Positions 1 through 10,401 of a stretch of 64,000 nt of DNA are shown here, piece by piece. Both the position numbers and the translations under genes were made by a program. Location: the NCBI GenBank assembly GCA_020633555.1, contig JACKDL010000024.1:30495-94494 (forward strand), read 5' to 3'. The notes under the pieces are model-generated. The model was not told the DNA's origin. It saw nothing but the letters and a program-made list of their open reading frames with translations, and searched no databases. The first letter of the stretch is position 1, and each line of letters opens with the position of its first letter. This DNA comes from Myxococcales bacterium. Its GTDB lineage: Bacteria; Myxococcota_A; Bradymonadia; UBA7976; UBA1532.

Positions 1-4
1 CCTG

Positions 5-2113
5 ATGCGCCGTTCGCCCTGGTTGTTGTCCCTGGCCTTGCTCGCCACCGCCTGCTCGATTGAGGAGACCGGGACCGCCGAGCCCTACCGGCAGGCGGGG
101 GCCCGGCTGGCCCCGCCCCCGGCCCCGGCCGCCCTTTGCGAGGGCGGCGGGCAGCGCGACCCCGATCCCAACGCCCCCGCCCGGCCCGGGCAGGACGGCG
201 ACGAGTGGGCCGGCGGCGGCGGCGGGGGCGGCGCGGGCGGCGGCTACTACGGCGGCCCCGACGCGGGCACTGCGTGGTACCCCGACGCCGAGGTCGACCA
301 GTCCCTGCCGCCGCCCGATCTGGAGCCCGATGTGGCGCCGCCGCCCGATCTGGGAGTCGACGACGGCGGGGCCTGTGTGCCCGGCGAGGACCCCGACGAC
401 GGCGTGCCCTGCGAGTCCGAGGCCGACGGCGGCGTGGGCTCCGAGACCGAGACCGACCGCTCGCCCCTGTGCGAGGAGATCGATCTGGAGAACCCCCGGG
501 TGCTCTACCTGTCGGCCGACGACTCCAACTCCATGGCCTCGCCGGTGCTGATCCGGCACCGCATCGACCAGGGGCAGGTGCGCTTCGGGGCGGCCCAGGT
601 GCGCACCTACGAGTTCTTGAACTACGCGCGGTTCGACTTCGAGCGCCCGCCGCCGGGTGAGCTGGCCGTGATCGGGCAGCTCGGCGGCTGCGCCGAGGGC
701 GAGCTGGCGCTGCAGATCGCCGTGGTGTCGCCCGCGCTGCCCGCCTTGCGCGCCCCCATGCACGTGGTGCTGGTGCTGGACACCAGCGGCAGCATGGGCG
801 GCGCGCCCATCGAGCGGCTGAAGGACACCGTGCGGGCCATCGCCCGCGGGCTGCGCGCGGGGGACAAGGTCAGCGCGGTGCAGTGGGCCATCGACCAGAC
901 GCCCCTGCTGGAGGGCGTGGTGGTGGACGGGCCCGACGACGCCCGGCTGCTGGCGCTGGCGGACGGGCTGCGCACGGGCGGCGGCACGGACCTGAGCGGC
1001 GGCCTGCGGGCGGGCTATGCCCAGGCCGAGCGACACGGCGAGCCGGGCCTGCTGACCCGGGTGGTGTTGGTGAGCGACGGGGGCGCCAACGCGGGCGTGA
1101 CCGACGAGGCGCTCATCGGCGAGAAGGCGCAGGACGAAGACGGCGAGGGCGTGTACCTGGTGGGCGTGGGGGTCGGGGACGCCAGCGGCTACAACGACGC
1201 GCTGATGGACGTGGTGACCGACGCCGGGCGGGGCGCCTACGTGTTCGTGGACAGCGCGGCCGAGGCCCAGCACGTGTTCACCGAGCGCTTCGACGAGACG
1301 ATGCTGGTGGCGGCGCGCGACGTGAAGGTGCAGCTCACCCTGCCGCCGTACTTCAACATCAAGAAGTTCTTCGGCGAGGAGTACTCCCCCGATCCGGCGA
1401 AGGTGCGGCCGCAGCACCTGGCCCCCAGCGACGCCATGGTGTTCCAGCAGATCGTGCGCGCCTGCGACCCCGCCCTGGTGCGGGCGGAGCACCCGGTGAG
1501 CGTGAAGGTCACCTGGCAGGATCCCGAGACGGGGGCGCCGCGGGCCCTGGGCTGGACGCGCACCCTGGGCGAGCTGACCCACCACCACCCCAACCTGCAC
1601 AAGGCGTCGGCCATCGTGGCCTTCGCCGAGGCGCTGAAGCAGAGCCAGGATCTGGACGATGGGGCGCTGATCGAGCTGTACGAGGGGGTGCGGGCCGAGG
1701 TGGACGCGGTGGATCCCGGCCGCGTGGACGCCGATCTGAACGGCCTGCGGGCGCAGCTCGAGCGGATGCTCCAGACCCTGGGGGGGCGGGCGCCGCGCGA
1801 TCCCGAGCCCGAGCCGTGGGACGAGCCCCGCGACGCCGGCCTGCCGCCCCCCGACGCCGCCGCGGCGCCCCCGGCCGACCCGTGCGCGGTCGCCTGTGAG
1901 ACCCTGGCCGACTGCGCGGTCGAGCCCGATCACTGCCCCGCGGTGGCCACCCCGCAGGCCCGCGACGCGCTGCACGCCGACTGCCAGGTGGCCTGCGCCA
2001 GCCAGCCGGCCATGGCGGTGGTGATCAACAGCCTCGGCGGCGACTGCGGCCGGGTCATCGAGGTGATGCGCAGCGCCAGCGCCAACTTCGCCGCGGCGTG
2101 CGAAGGGCGCTGA
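5..2113 (+). CDS. VWA-domain lipoprotein
   Basis: A 702-residue secreted protein. Residues 1-17 form a short lipoprotein signal ending in ATAC, with Cys17 as likely lipid anchor. A Pro/Gly/Asp-rich linker covers about residues 25-150. A von Willebrand factor A domain spans about 254-430: the MIDAS motif DTSGS begins at Asp259, and the second metal-site segment GGGTDLSGG contains Thr328/Asp329. The C-terminal 90 residues are Cys-rich (eight Cys) after a Pro-rich spacer, suggesting a disulfide-bonded tail. VWA domains with intact MIDAS bind ligands through Mg2+ in adhesion or complex assembly; no partner is evident. The start lies four bases into the window, so its ribosome site cannot be judged, but the signal peptide supports it. 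It converges on the cytochrome gene with a 9-bp gap. Confidence 0.85.
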   Translation: MRRSPWLLSLALLATACSIEETGTAEPYRQAGARLAPPPAPAALCEGGGQRDPDPNAPARPGQDGDEWAGGGGGGGAGGGYYGGPDAGTAWYPDAEVDQSLPPPDLEPDVAPPPDLGVDDGGACVPGEDPDDGVPCESEADGGVGSETETDRSPLCEEIDLENPRVLYLSADDSNSMASPVLIRHRIDQGQVRFGAAQVRTYEFLNYARFDFERPPPGELAVIGQLGGCAEGELALQIAVVSPALPALRAPMHVVLVLDTSGSMGGAPIERLKDTVRAIARGLRAGDKVSAVQWAIDQTPLLEGVVVDGPDDARLLALADGLRTGGGTDLSGGLRAGYAQAERHGEPGLLTRVVLVSDGGANAGVTDEALIGEKAQDEDGEGVYLVGVGVGDASGYNDALMDVVTDAGRGAYVFVDSAAEAQHVFTERFDETMLVAARDVKVQLTLPPYFNIKKFFGEEYSPDPAKVRPQHLAPSDAMVFQQIVRACDPALVRAEHPVSVKVTWQDPETGAPRALGWTRTLGELTHHHPNLHKASAIVAFAEALKQSQDLDDGALIELYEGVRAEVDAVDPGRVDADLNGLRAQLERMLQTLGGRAPRDPEPEPWDEPRDAGLPPPDAAAAPPADPCAVACETLADCAVEPDHCPAVATPQARDALHADCQVACASQPAMAVVINSLGGDCGRVIEVMRSASANFAAACEGR

Positions 2114-2122
2114 GCCGGCGGA

Positions 2123-2854
2123 TCACAGGCTGTTGACGTAGGCCACCAGCGCCTGGAGGGCCGCGTCGTCGATGAGATCGCTGCCGTAGGCCGGCATGTA
2201 GCGCCCCGCGCTGGCGTAGGCGGTGCCACCGTGGCCCGAGCGCACGATGGCGGGGACGTCGCCCCCCTCGCCCGCAATCCGGTGCAGGGCTCGCCCGCCC
2301 GAGCCATCGAAGTTGTGGCAGTTGGCGCAGAAGCGGTTGTACAGGCCCTCGCCGTCGGTGGGGATCTCGGCCTCGCCCAGCCAGGTGAGGAGCTCGCCGA
2401 GGGTGGCGTCGTCCAGCGCGGCCTCGGCGTAGGCGGGCATGGGGCTGGCGTACTGGGGCATCTCGTCGCGGCCGCTGCGGATGACGTGCATGTGGTAGCC
2501 CTCGTCCGCCGGGTTGCGGATGTCGGGGCCGATGGCCGTGCCGCCGCCGTCGGGGCCGTGGCAGGCCGCGCACTGGTTCCAGGCGGCCGGGGGATCGCCG
2601 CCCATGCCGCCTTCGCCGCCCATGCCGCCGGCGCCGCCCATGCCGCCGGCGCCGCCCATGCCGCCTTCGCCGCCCATGCCGCCTTCGCCGCCCATGCCAC
2701 CGGCGCCGCCTTCGCCGCCGGCGCCGCCCATGCCGCCGCCGTCAGCGGTCACGGCCATGTCGGCGGTGGGGGCGCCGTCGGTGCCGCCGTCGTCGCAGGC
2801 GCTGAAGGCCAGGGTGGTCGCCAACAGAAGGGCTGCGCGCATCAGGTGGTTCAT
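2123..2854 (-). CDS. Diheme cytochrome c lipoprotein with GGMGG linker
   Basis: About 243 residues. The signal peptide ends FSAC with Cys20 as lipidation site, followed by a Gly-Gly-Met/Ala/Glu linker (about residues 40-88) and two small c-type cytochrome domains with heme motifs CAACH (Cys95) and CANCH (Cys176). Each half looks like a class I (CccA/c-553 type) mono-heme domain, so this is a membrane-tethered diheme electron carrier; the redox partner is unknown. I chose the ATG at 2854 because GGAGAG lies just upstream; an in-frame ATG five codons earlier would put that site inside the gene. The flexible linker probably extends the heme domains away from the membrane. Confidence 0.85.
   Translation of the reverse strand: MNHLMRAALLLATTLAFSACDDGGTDGAPTADMAVTADGGGMGGAGGEGGAGGMGGEGGMGGEGGMGGAGGMGGAGGMGGEGGMGGDPPAAWNQCAACHGPDGGGTAIGPDIRNPADEGYHMHVIRSGRDEMPQYASPMPAYAEAALDDATLGELLTWLGEAEIPTDGEGLYNRFCANCHNFDGSGGRALHRIAGEGGDVPAIVRSGHGGTAYASAGRYMPAYGSDLIDDAALQALVAYVNSL
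2599..2742 (-). repeat. GGMGG/GGAGG/GGEGG tandem coding repeat
   Basis: A degenerate repeat with a 9-15 bp unit inside the cytochrome gene encodes Gly-Gly-X units with X = Met, Ala or Glu. It is a low-complexity linker, not a separate element, and resembles the repeat near 13.4-13.8 kb. Confidence 0.8.
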
Positions 2855-2945
2855 CGTCTCTCTCCGCACGTCAAACAGGTTGGGGCGGGGGATTTATCAG
2901 GCGGGGTTGATCGAATCCAGCGGCCGCAGGGACGCCGGTGCCCGG

Positions 2946-3964
2946 TCAGGGGGCCTGCCACGGGCGCGCGAAGCACTGGCTGAGGGTCGCCGCCCCCGGC
3001 TTGCCGCGCAGGCTGTACCCGCTGTCCCGCGGGCCGCCCACGCCGAACCAGTTCCAGGCGAAGAAGCCGTCGAGCGTGTGTGCCGGCGCCGCGGCGTCGC
3101 AGAAGGCCTGCCACAGGCGCGCCTGCAGCGTCGGGTCGGCTTCGGCCGGGCCGCCGTCGTCCCAGGGGCGCTCGCGGGCGGTGGCGCGGGCGGGCCAGCC
3201 CACCTCGGTGAGCAGCAGCGGCTTGCCGTGCTTCAGGCGCAGGGCCCGCATCCTCGGCAGCGCCTCGGCCCAGGCGGCGGCTGGATCGGCCCCCAGCGGG
3301 AAGTAGCCGGTGACCCCCAACAGATCCACGTGGCCCCAGTGGGGGAAGGCCTCGAAGGCGTCCCAGTTGGCCGACCACGCCAGCCGCAGGCCCAGGGGCC
3401 GCAGGCGTTGGAACAGCCCGGGCCATTCGGGGCGGGCCTGCAGGCTGTTCAGCTCGCTGCCCACCACCAGCCAGGTGGCGCCGCCGGCCTTGGCCTGCTG
3501 GGCGAGGGCGGTGAGGCGGGTCTCGTAGTTGGTGAACCACTTATTGAAATCATCCGGGGCAAGCTGGCCGCGCCAGGCGCCACCGCTGCGGTCCTCCAAG
3601 CGGACAATGGGCATGAGGCCCACCCGCAGCCCGCGGATCGGGCCTCGCGCAGGGTGCGGGCGACGGTGGCGTCATCGGGCGAGAAGCCCGGCTTGGGCGC
3701 CATGGCGGTGGCGCGGGTGTCGGCCTGGTACCACGGCACCACCAGCAGCACGTCGGTGGCGCCGCGGGCGGCGATCCCGGTGATGAGGTCGGCGTAGTCG
3801 TAGTCGGGCACGCTGGCGAACAGGCCCAGGGCCACGCCGCGCCACACGGGGTCCCGCGGGGGGGTGGGCTTCGACCGGCACGCCGAGAGCGCCAGGCCGG
3901 CGGCGAGGGCGAGGATGAGTCGGCGGGGCCACGCCGCGCCGCCGGGGAAGGGCTGGAAGGCCAC
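2946..3964 (-). CDS. Glycosidase-like TIM-barrel lipoprotein (frameshifted)
   Basis: Read as one locus of about 339 codons with one frame change near 3631. The N-terminal part (3964 to about 3630) starts at GTG after AAGGAG and carries a lipoprotein signal ending LSAC (Cys29). The C-terminal part (about 3640 to 2946) continues in another frame. Restoring one C/G in the GGGC run near 3631 gives the continuous join AGLRVGLMPIVRLED. The second half has features of GH113-like or GTA-type (beta/alpha)8 glycosidases: VVGSELNSL (acid/base Glu position), a central HVDLLGVTGYFPLG strand, and LLLTEVGWPAR (nucleophile Glu position), then an FFAWNWFG strand. It probably acts on glycans at the envelope; substrate unknown. 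It is divergent from the symporter operon, 70 bp away. Confidence 0.7.
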
Positions 3965-4034
3965 GCGGGCTCCTTGTGCTGCCCGGCGCCATGGGCGACA
4001 CCGGAGGGGAAGGATCCAGCCAGGGGGGACGGCG

Positions 4035-5738
4035 GTGCAAGCGGTGGACTGGGCCGTGGTGGCCTTGTACCTGCTGGGGGTGGTGGGGCTGGGGGCCGCG
4101 CTGGCCCGTCGGCGCGGGCGCCTCGGCCGAGAGCTACCTGGTGGCGGGTCGCAAGCTGCCCTGGTGGGTGGTGGGCCTGAGCGAGGTCGCCAGCGCGGCC
4201 GGGGCCGACGCCTTCTGGGTGCTCATCGTCTTCCAGGCCGGGCTCATCGGCCTGCACCGGTTCTTCTGGATCGCGGCCGTGGTGGGCTTTCCCCTGGGGA
4301 TCCTGTGGGCGCGCTACTGGCGGCGGCTGGCGCTGCTGAGCCCGGGCGAGATCTACGAGGTGCGCGCTACGGGGGTGGCGGCGGGCGGTTCCGGGCCTTC
4401 GCCGTCAGCTACGGTGCGCTGCTGTCGAGCGCGCTGGTGCTGGGGTACGTGCTGCGCAGCTTCGCGCAGGTGATGCAGCCGTTCCTGGGTTGGGACGGCG
4501 ACGTGGTGCTGGCCGTCTTCGCGGGCCTGTCCATGCTGTACACCATGGCCGCCGGGCTCATGGGGTGGCCTTCAGCGACGTGCCGCAGTTCGGCCTGCTG
4601 CTGCTGGGGCGGGTGCTGCTGGCGGGCGCGGTGATGGCGGCGGCCGGGGGCTTCGACGGCATGCTCGACGGGGTGGCGGCGGCCCGGGGCGCCGACTTCC
4701 TGCAGCTCTGGCCACCGGCCGAGGGCTACGGGAAGTGGTCGGTGGAGCCCATGACGCTGCTGGCGCTGACGCTCATGGGCGGGTTCTCGGTGGCGGGCGT
4801 GCGCTCTGCCGAGGTGCAGCGCAGCCTGGCGGCCCGCAGCGAGCGCGACGCAGCCCTGGGGCAGGTGCTGAACGCGGTGCTCAGCCTGGCGGTGCGGGTG
4901 GCGCCGCTCATCGTCATCGGGCTGTCGGCCATCGCGTTGGCGCCCGACGCCGAGCCCACGCAGGTGTGGGCGCAGCTCGTCACCGAGCACGCGGGGCCCG
5001 GGGTGCTGGGGCTGATCATGGTGGGGGTGGTGGCGGGCTACATGAGCACCATCGACACCTTCCTGAACTTCATGGTGGCCGGGCTGTTCAACGACGTGTA
5101 CCGCCGGCACCTGCGGCCGCAGGCGGGCGAGCGCGAGCAGGTGTGGGTGTGCCGGCTGGCCACGGTGGGCATCACGGCGGTGGCGTGGGGGTGGGCCAAC
5201 CTGCTCATCGGCCGGGTGGATGCCGACTGGCTGAACTTCATCAACTCGGTGGTGGGGCTGTTCGTGCTGCCCCTGGGCCTGCTGCGCTGGGTGTGGTGGC
5301 GGCTGAACATCTGGGGCGAGATCGCCGCCTTCGCGGTGGGCGTGCCCCTGGCGTGGGTGGTCTGGTTCCCCCTGGGCTTCAAGGATCAACCGTACTGGCA
5401 GGCCTTCGGGGTGCTGTTCTTCGGCGGCTGGGCGGTGATCCTGGCGGCCACGCTGCTGACGAAGCCCGAAGCGCAGGGGTGCTGGTGGGTTTCTACCGCA
5501 AGGCACGGCCGCCCGGCTTCTGGGGGCCGGTGCAGGCTGAGCTGACCGCCGCCGAGCGGGCCCACGCGCGCGCCGGCCGCGCGGCCGATCTCCGGGCTGC
5601 GGGGGGCATGGCGGTGCTGGGCGCCAGCCTGGTGATCGGCCTGGGGGCGGTGTTCCTGCGCCAGTGGGGCTGGTGGGCCTGGGCGGCGCAGGCGCGGCGC
5701 TGGGCGCCATGGCGCTGGTGCGGGGGGCGCGGACGTGA
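4035..5738 (+). CDS. Sodium:solute symporter, SSS family (frameshifted)
   Basis: A hydrophobic multi-helix protein spread over all three frames. It starts at GTG 4035 after GGGGGGAC. Segments in order: VVALYLLGVVGLGAALARR, SAESYLVAGRKLPWW, YGALLSSALVLGYVLRSF, FSDVPQFGLLLLG, YMSTIDTFLNFMVAGLFNDVY and FINSVVGLFVLPLGLLRWVWW, ending at TGA 5736-5738. The ESYLVAGRKLPWW helix-1 loop and the STIDTFLNFMVAGLFNDVYRR segment are typical of SSS/SLC5 Na+-coupled sugar and solute transporters. Frame changes lie near 4110, 4370, 4565, 5480 and 5690. Those at 4565, 5480 and 5690 are each cured by one extra G in a run of four. The stop overlaps the next start by 4 bp (GTGA). The adjacent glycosidase-like gene suggests a sugar substrate. 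Confidence 0.75.
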
Positions 5739-8391
5739 GCGAACGCACGTGGCCGCGCGCCGTGCGCTGCGAGGCGTCGGCCTTGCAATCGGGCGGGACG
5801 GTGGAGGCGCTGTACTCGGCGGATCTGCCCAACCGCGAGGCGGCCCACCTGGAGTGCATCGTGCCGCTGGAAGCCGAGGCCACCGTGTGCTGGGACGGCC
5901 CCGGGCCCTCGGAGCGGCCTGGGTGCGTTTCCGGCCCGGCTGGACGCCCGCGGCCTGGGAGCTGGGGTGCGCGGGGCCGATGGCGTGTGGCGTTGGCAGG
6001 CGGGGCCCGCCGGCGAGGCGGTGGCGGTGCCGCTGCGGGGAGTGCGGGCGCTGGGCTTGGGCCTGCGGGCGAGCCAAGGGGCGCCGGGCAAGCAGCCGCT
6101 GCTGCGGATCCGGGCGCTGGCGCCCCAAGTGGCGGGGGCGCCGCCGTCGGCGGTGGCGATCGAGCGCGACGGCGCCCGCCACATCCCGCGGCTGCCGCTG
6201 GCGAACGATGGCAACCCACTGACTTCACTGGATATCTCGGACGCAGAGGCGCTGTGGCTGTCGCCGCCCGAGCCCACGCGGACCGTGCGCCTGACCGTGC
6301 GCCAGGTGGGCGGCAGCGGCACGCCGGCCGAGGTGCGGCGCTGGCTGGCGGCGGCGACGGTGACGCCTGCGGCGGAGGTGTTCGTGGATGACCGCCAGGC
6401 CGGGCTGGCGGGCGGGCGGGTACACGCCCATCTGCGGTTCGCCGAACCGGTGGCCCAGGTGCGGCTGAGCGGCCCGCCGCGGCCGCGGGTGGTGGGCCTG
6501 GCGGCCGTGGCCTTCGGGGCATCGGTGGCGGGCGAGGCGGTGGCGCCGGCGGCCATCCCGCCGCTGGCGGACGAGCACGCGCCGGACGCTGCGGCGCACC
6601 CGCTGCACTTCGCGGGGACCCTGAAGCGGGCGGGCGCGGCGGCGGCGGCCGCGGTGGCGGGGGACGGCCGGTTGGCGCTGCCCTTGGGCGACGGGCACAC
6701 GGCCACGCTGCACGTGGGCTTCGGCGTGCGCGGCCTGCCTCAGGCGCGGGCGATGACACCCACCGGGGCCCGGCTGACGTGGCCGGAGGGCGTGGTGACG
6801 GTGCGCCTGGGCAAGGCGCTGGTGGTGGACCTGGAGCGGCCGCTGGCGGTGGGCCTGCTGATGGCCGACGGCCTGGTGCCTCGCCCGGTGGCCTGGCGGC
6901 TGGCCGACGGCGCGCTGTGGGCGGGGGACCGCCAGGTGGCGCGGCTGGAGGGCGCGTGGACCCTCAGGGTGGGCGATGAGGCGCGGCTGACGCCCGCCGG
7001 ACCCGGCGCGCTGCACTTCCCGGCGGGCGGGCCCGCGAGCCCGGGGCCCCAGGTGGGGTCGCCCACGCTGCCCGGCCTGCACGGATCGCACTGGCTGCGG
7101 GCCATGGCCCACGCGGGTCAGTTCGACACGGGCGGCGCCCTGGCCTACGGCATCTGGCCCAGCGTCTACCACGGCGACGTGTTTGGTCTGGAGGAGGACT
7201 ACCTGGCCCAGGCGGTGGGGCAGTGGGGGATCCCGCGCGGGGGCTGGCGTGGCTGCGGGCCACGTACCTGACGGCCGCCCACCTGGATCCGCGGCACTAC
7301 CTGTACGACCTGCGGGCGGGGCTGACCCCGTGGCAGGTCGAGCGCGCGCTGCGGCGCGCGGGGCTGGGCTGGCAGGCGCTGACGGCGGGCGAGCGGGCCC
7401 ACCTGCGGGCCTGTGGGGCGTGGACCGTGGCCCAGCGGGCGCTGACCGCGGACGCCGACGGGCTGCCGAACGCCCAGGGCGTGCGGGTGTTCCCGGGGTG
7501 CCTGCCCCGGCGCGCTATGGCGGCGACCTGGGCTTCGCCACGCAGCCGCTGTACCTGAGCCTGCTGCACGCGGCGGGCTTGCGGGCGCTGGGCGAGCTGA
7601 CGGGCGAGCCCCAGTGGGCGGCGGAGGCCCAGGCGCTGCGGGCGGCGGCCCGGGCGGCGCTGGCGGCCGTGGCCACGCCCAGCGCTCAGCCGCTGCACAG
7701 CGGGTCGGGCGTGCCCGGCGCGGATCCCGGACAGTACCTGCAGCTCATGGCCTGCGGGATCCTGATGCCGGTGGACGTGCTGCCCGACGACGATCCCGTC
7801 CACCAGCGGCTGGAGGCGCAGCTCGTGGCCGAGGGCCGGCTGTTCCGGGAGCTGCCGCGCTTCGACGGCTGGGGTGAGGCGCCGGGCATCGACGCGGTGT
7901 ACGCGCTGGGCTGGCTGCTGCGGGCGCTGCGGCTGGGGCAGCGCGAGCGCTTCTGGCGCGGGCTGGACGGGCTGGTGCGCTGGGCCCGCTGCCCCGACGC
8001 CGGCACCTGGCGCGAGGTGGGGCCCATTCGCACGGCGCCGCGGCCGCCCGAGCCGCTGATCCCGGGGCGGCGGCTGAGCCAGAGCGAGCCCTGCCTGGGC
8101 AGCCTGGGCGTCTACCTGCAGTGCCTGCGGCACGCGCTGGTGACGCCACTACCCGACGCCGACGGGCGCCTGACCGGCCGCCTGCGGGTGGGTGCCGGCC
8201 TGCTGCCCGAGTGGCGCGGCCAGCCGCTGCGGGCCGAGGGGTTGGGTACGCTGGGCGGGCGGGTGGACCTGGCGCTGGACGGGGCCGGCTGGTGGATCCG
8301 GGCCCCCGACTGCGCGGGGCTGGAGGTGTGCGATTGGAGCGGCCGGGTGGTGGCCACGCTGCCACCCGGCGAGCACCGGGTGCCGCTGTGA
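5735..8391 (+). CDS. Six-hairpin-glycosidase-like protein (frameshifted)
   Basis: One locus of about 886 codons starting at GTG 5735, which overlaps the symporter stop. No signal peptide. Frame changes near 5910, 5965, 7245 and 7500 are each cured by one extra G (for example four to five G before TGC at 5965 and 7500). The N-terminal 400 residues look like beta-sandwich domains (GWTPAAWELG, TSLDISDAEALWLSP). The C-terminal half is a helical barrel with IWPSVYHGDVFGLEEDYLA, ATYLTAAHLDPRHYLYDL and YGGDLGFATQPLYLSLL, the organisation of (alpha/alpha)6 six-hairpin glycosidases. The family cannot be fixed by eye. Overlap with both neighbours (GTGA at each end) ties it to an operon for carbohydrate uptake and processing. 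Confidence 0.6.
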
Positions 8392-9139
8392 GCCGCCCGA
8401 CGGCCATCACCCACGCGGTGATCCCGGCGGCGGGCCTGGGCACCCGGGTGCGCGGGCTGACCGACGGCCCCAAGGAGCTGCTGGCGCTGGACGGCGTGCC
8501 CGTCATCTGGGCGAGCCTGCTCGAGGCCGCCCACGCCGGGCTGCGGCAGGTGGTGCTGGTGACGGCGCCGGGCAAGCCCGCGCTGACCGATTGGGTGCTG
8601 GGCCACAGCCCCGTGCCCGTGCGGGTGGTGGTGCAGCCCGAGCCCGGCGGGGTGGTGGACGCTGTGACCCGCGCGGGCCTGGGCGGGCGCTATGCGGTGC
8701 TCTACCCCGACTATGTGCTGGACCGTGGGCCCGGCGCGCTGGCGGCGCTGCTGGCGGCGGCCGACACCCGGCCCGAGGCCACCTGGTACGGGGTGTTCGA
8801 GGCCACGCCTGCACGGCTCGCGCGGGTGGGGGGGAGCGCCTGAGTGCCCGTGACACCACAGGGCCCGCACCTGGCGCTGGGGCCGCCTCAGGCCGAGGAG
8901 ACGGGCTGGCGCACGACGTTTGCCGAGGTGCGCACGCCCGGCCACGACGCCCTGCTGGTGCCCGGCGACGATGGCAGCGTGGGCGCGGCGCTGACGGACA
9001 GGGCCGCCCGGGGCCTGCTGTGGGGCACGCGCCTGCCCGGCGAGGTGCTGGACATCGGGGTGCCGGCGGGCTACGCCGACGCGGTGGCCCGGTTCGCCGA
9101 CGGCCGCGCGCGTTGGGCGAGCCGCCCGGAGGGCTGTGA
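8388..9139 (+). CDS. GalU/RfbA-like sugar-1-phosphate nucleotidyltransferase (frameshifted)
   Basis: Starts at GTG 8388, overlapping the previous stop. Residues 8-25 hold the nucleotidyltransferase signature AVIPAAGLGTRVRGLT followed by GPKELLALDG, as in GalU-type UTP-glucose-1-phosphate uridylyltransferases, where the Gly-rich loop binds the nucleotide and the Lys binds phosphate. VVVQPEPGGVVDAV and LYPDYVLD match the sugar and metal strand. An in-frame TGA at 8841-8843 interrupts it after a run of seven G. The rest of the domain (FAEVRTPGHDALLVPG, then EVLDIGVPAGYADAV) continues in the same frame, so two compensating errors or a true stop are possible. The natural end is probably TGA 9137-9139. 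It likely supplies an NDP-sugar for a surface glycan. Confidence 0.7.
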
Positions 9140-10357
9140 CCGCACCGCCCCGACCCCACCGCACATCCTGCTGCTGACCATCGACGCGTGGCGGGCGGAT
9201 TTCGTAAGCGAATACAAGGGGATACCGCTGCTGCCCAGCTTGGCGCGGGTGGCGGATCGCACGGTGCGGTTCGCCAACGCCTACGCCAACGGGCCCTGGA
9301 CCACGCCGGGGCTGGTGAGCCTGTTCACGGGCCAGTCGCCCCTGCACCACGGGGTGCACTTCGCCTGGTCGCAGCCCCGGCCGAACGGGCGCGGGCTGGC
9401 CCAGGTGCTCCAGGACGCCGGCTACCGCGCGCCCAACCTGAGCTACCTGAACGGGGTGGAGAACTACTGGCACCTGGGCTTCGAGCCGCGGGAGACCCCC
9501 CGCGCGGCCCACCGACGCCGACGACGACCGCGTGCTGCTCGAGGCCTTCGCCACGGCCGGCGACGCCCCGTGTTTCTGGTGGTTCCACGACAAGTGGGTC
9601 CACCTGCCCTACGTGGGCGACGAGCCCGCCCGGCGGGCGCTGGGGGTGGAGCCCGTCCCGGCGCATCTGGCCGAGACGGTGGCGGACTTGTTCGTGCTGG
9701 AGCGCCACCGCTACACCCTGGACCCCGCCGACAGCGAGGTGATCCGGCGCCTGTACGCCGCCAACGTGCGCGCCCTGGACCGCCGCCTGGCCCGCTGGCT
9801 GGACGCCCTGGAGGCCCACGGCCTGCAGGACCGCACGGTGATCGTGCTCACCACCGATCACGGCGAGGAGCTGATGGAGCGCGGCCACGTGGGCCACGCC
9901 AGCACCGCCGAGCACGCGACCCTGTTCGAGGAGCAGCTCCGCATCCCGCTGCTGGTGATCGATCCGCGGGTCCGGGCGCCGCGCACGGTGCAGACCCGAG
10001 TGCAGCAGCTCGACCTGTACGCCACCGTGCTGGGGCTGGCGGGGGTGCCCGCCCCCCCACCGGGGGGTGGATTTGAGCCCGTGGGTCTGGGGCGAAGGCG
10101 AGCCGTCCGTGGCCCCGGACCGGCTGTTCCTGAGCCACAGCGCTCGCCGCGGCTACCGCACGCCCGAGGCTGAGCGCACCCACCAGATCACCGCGGTGAG
10201 CGACGGGCGCTGGAAGCTGGTGGACGCGCGCTACGGCGATGGCTTCGACCCGGTGCTGTACGACCTGCAGGCGGATCCGGGCGAGCGTCATCCCCTGCGG
10301 GATCGGGCGCTGCTGGGCGAATGGCTGCAGCGGCTGGCGCAGGCCTGGGCAGGCTGA
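9136..10357 (+). CDS. Sulfatase / alkaline phosphatase superfamily hydrolase (frameshifted)
   Basis: An arylsulfatase-fold protein. The strand ILLLTIDAWRADF supplies the first metal-binding Asp. PWTTPGLVSLFTGQSPLHHG is the nucleophile helix, TTDHGEELMERGHVGHAS supplies metal-binding Asp/His residues, and a C-terminal LYDLQADPGERHPLRD motif is typical of sulfatases. The nucleophile position is Thr within WTTPG, not the Cys/Ser-x-Pro-x-Arg needed for formylglycine maturation, so a phosphotransferase, phosphatase or phosphodiesterase role is as likely. Frame changes near 9496-9501 (run of six C) and 10052-10067 (seven C, then six G) split it. GTG 9136 would give a GTGA overlap but needs one more correction, so the start is uncertain. 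Confidence 0.75.
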
Positions 10358-10401
10358 CGCTGGCGCTGGCGGGGGGCTCCCGCTTTTGCCATCCTGCCCA
10401 C

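Noticed and set aside
8841..8843. TGA as a selenocysteine codon in the nucleotidyltransferase
   Set aside because: It lies beside a 7-G run in an error-prone patch and is not at a catalytic position for this family.
4035..10357. Programmed frameshifting or selenocysteine readthrough
   Set aside because: Too many sites with no shared slippery heptamer or SECIS-like element; simple homopolymer miscounts explain most of them.
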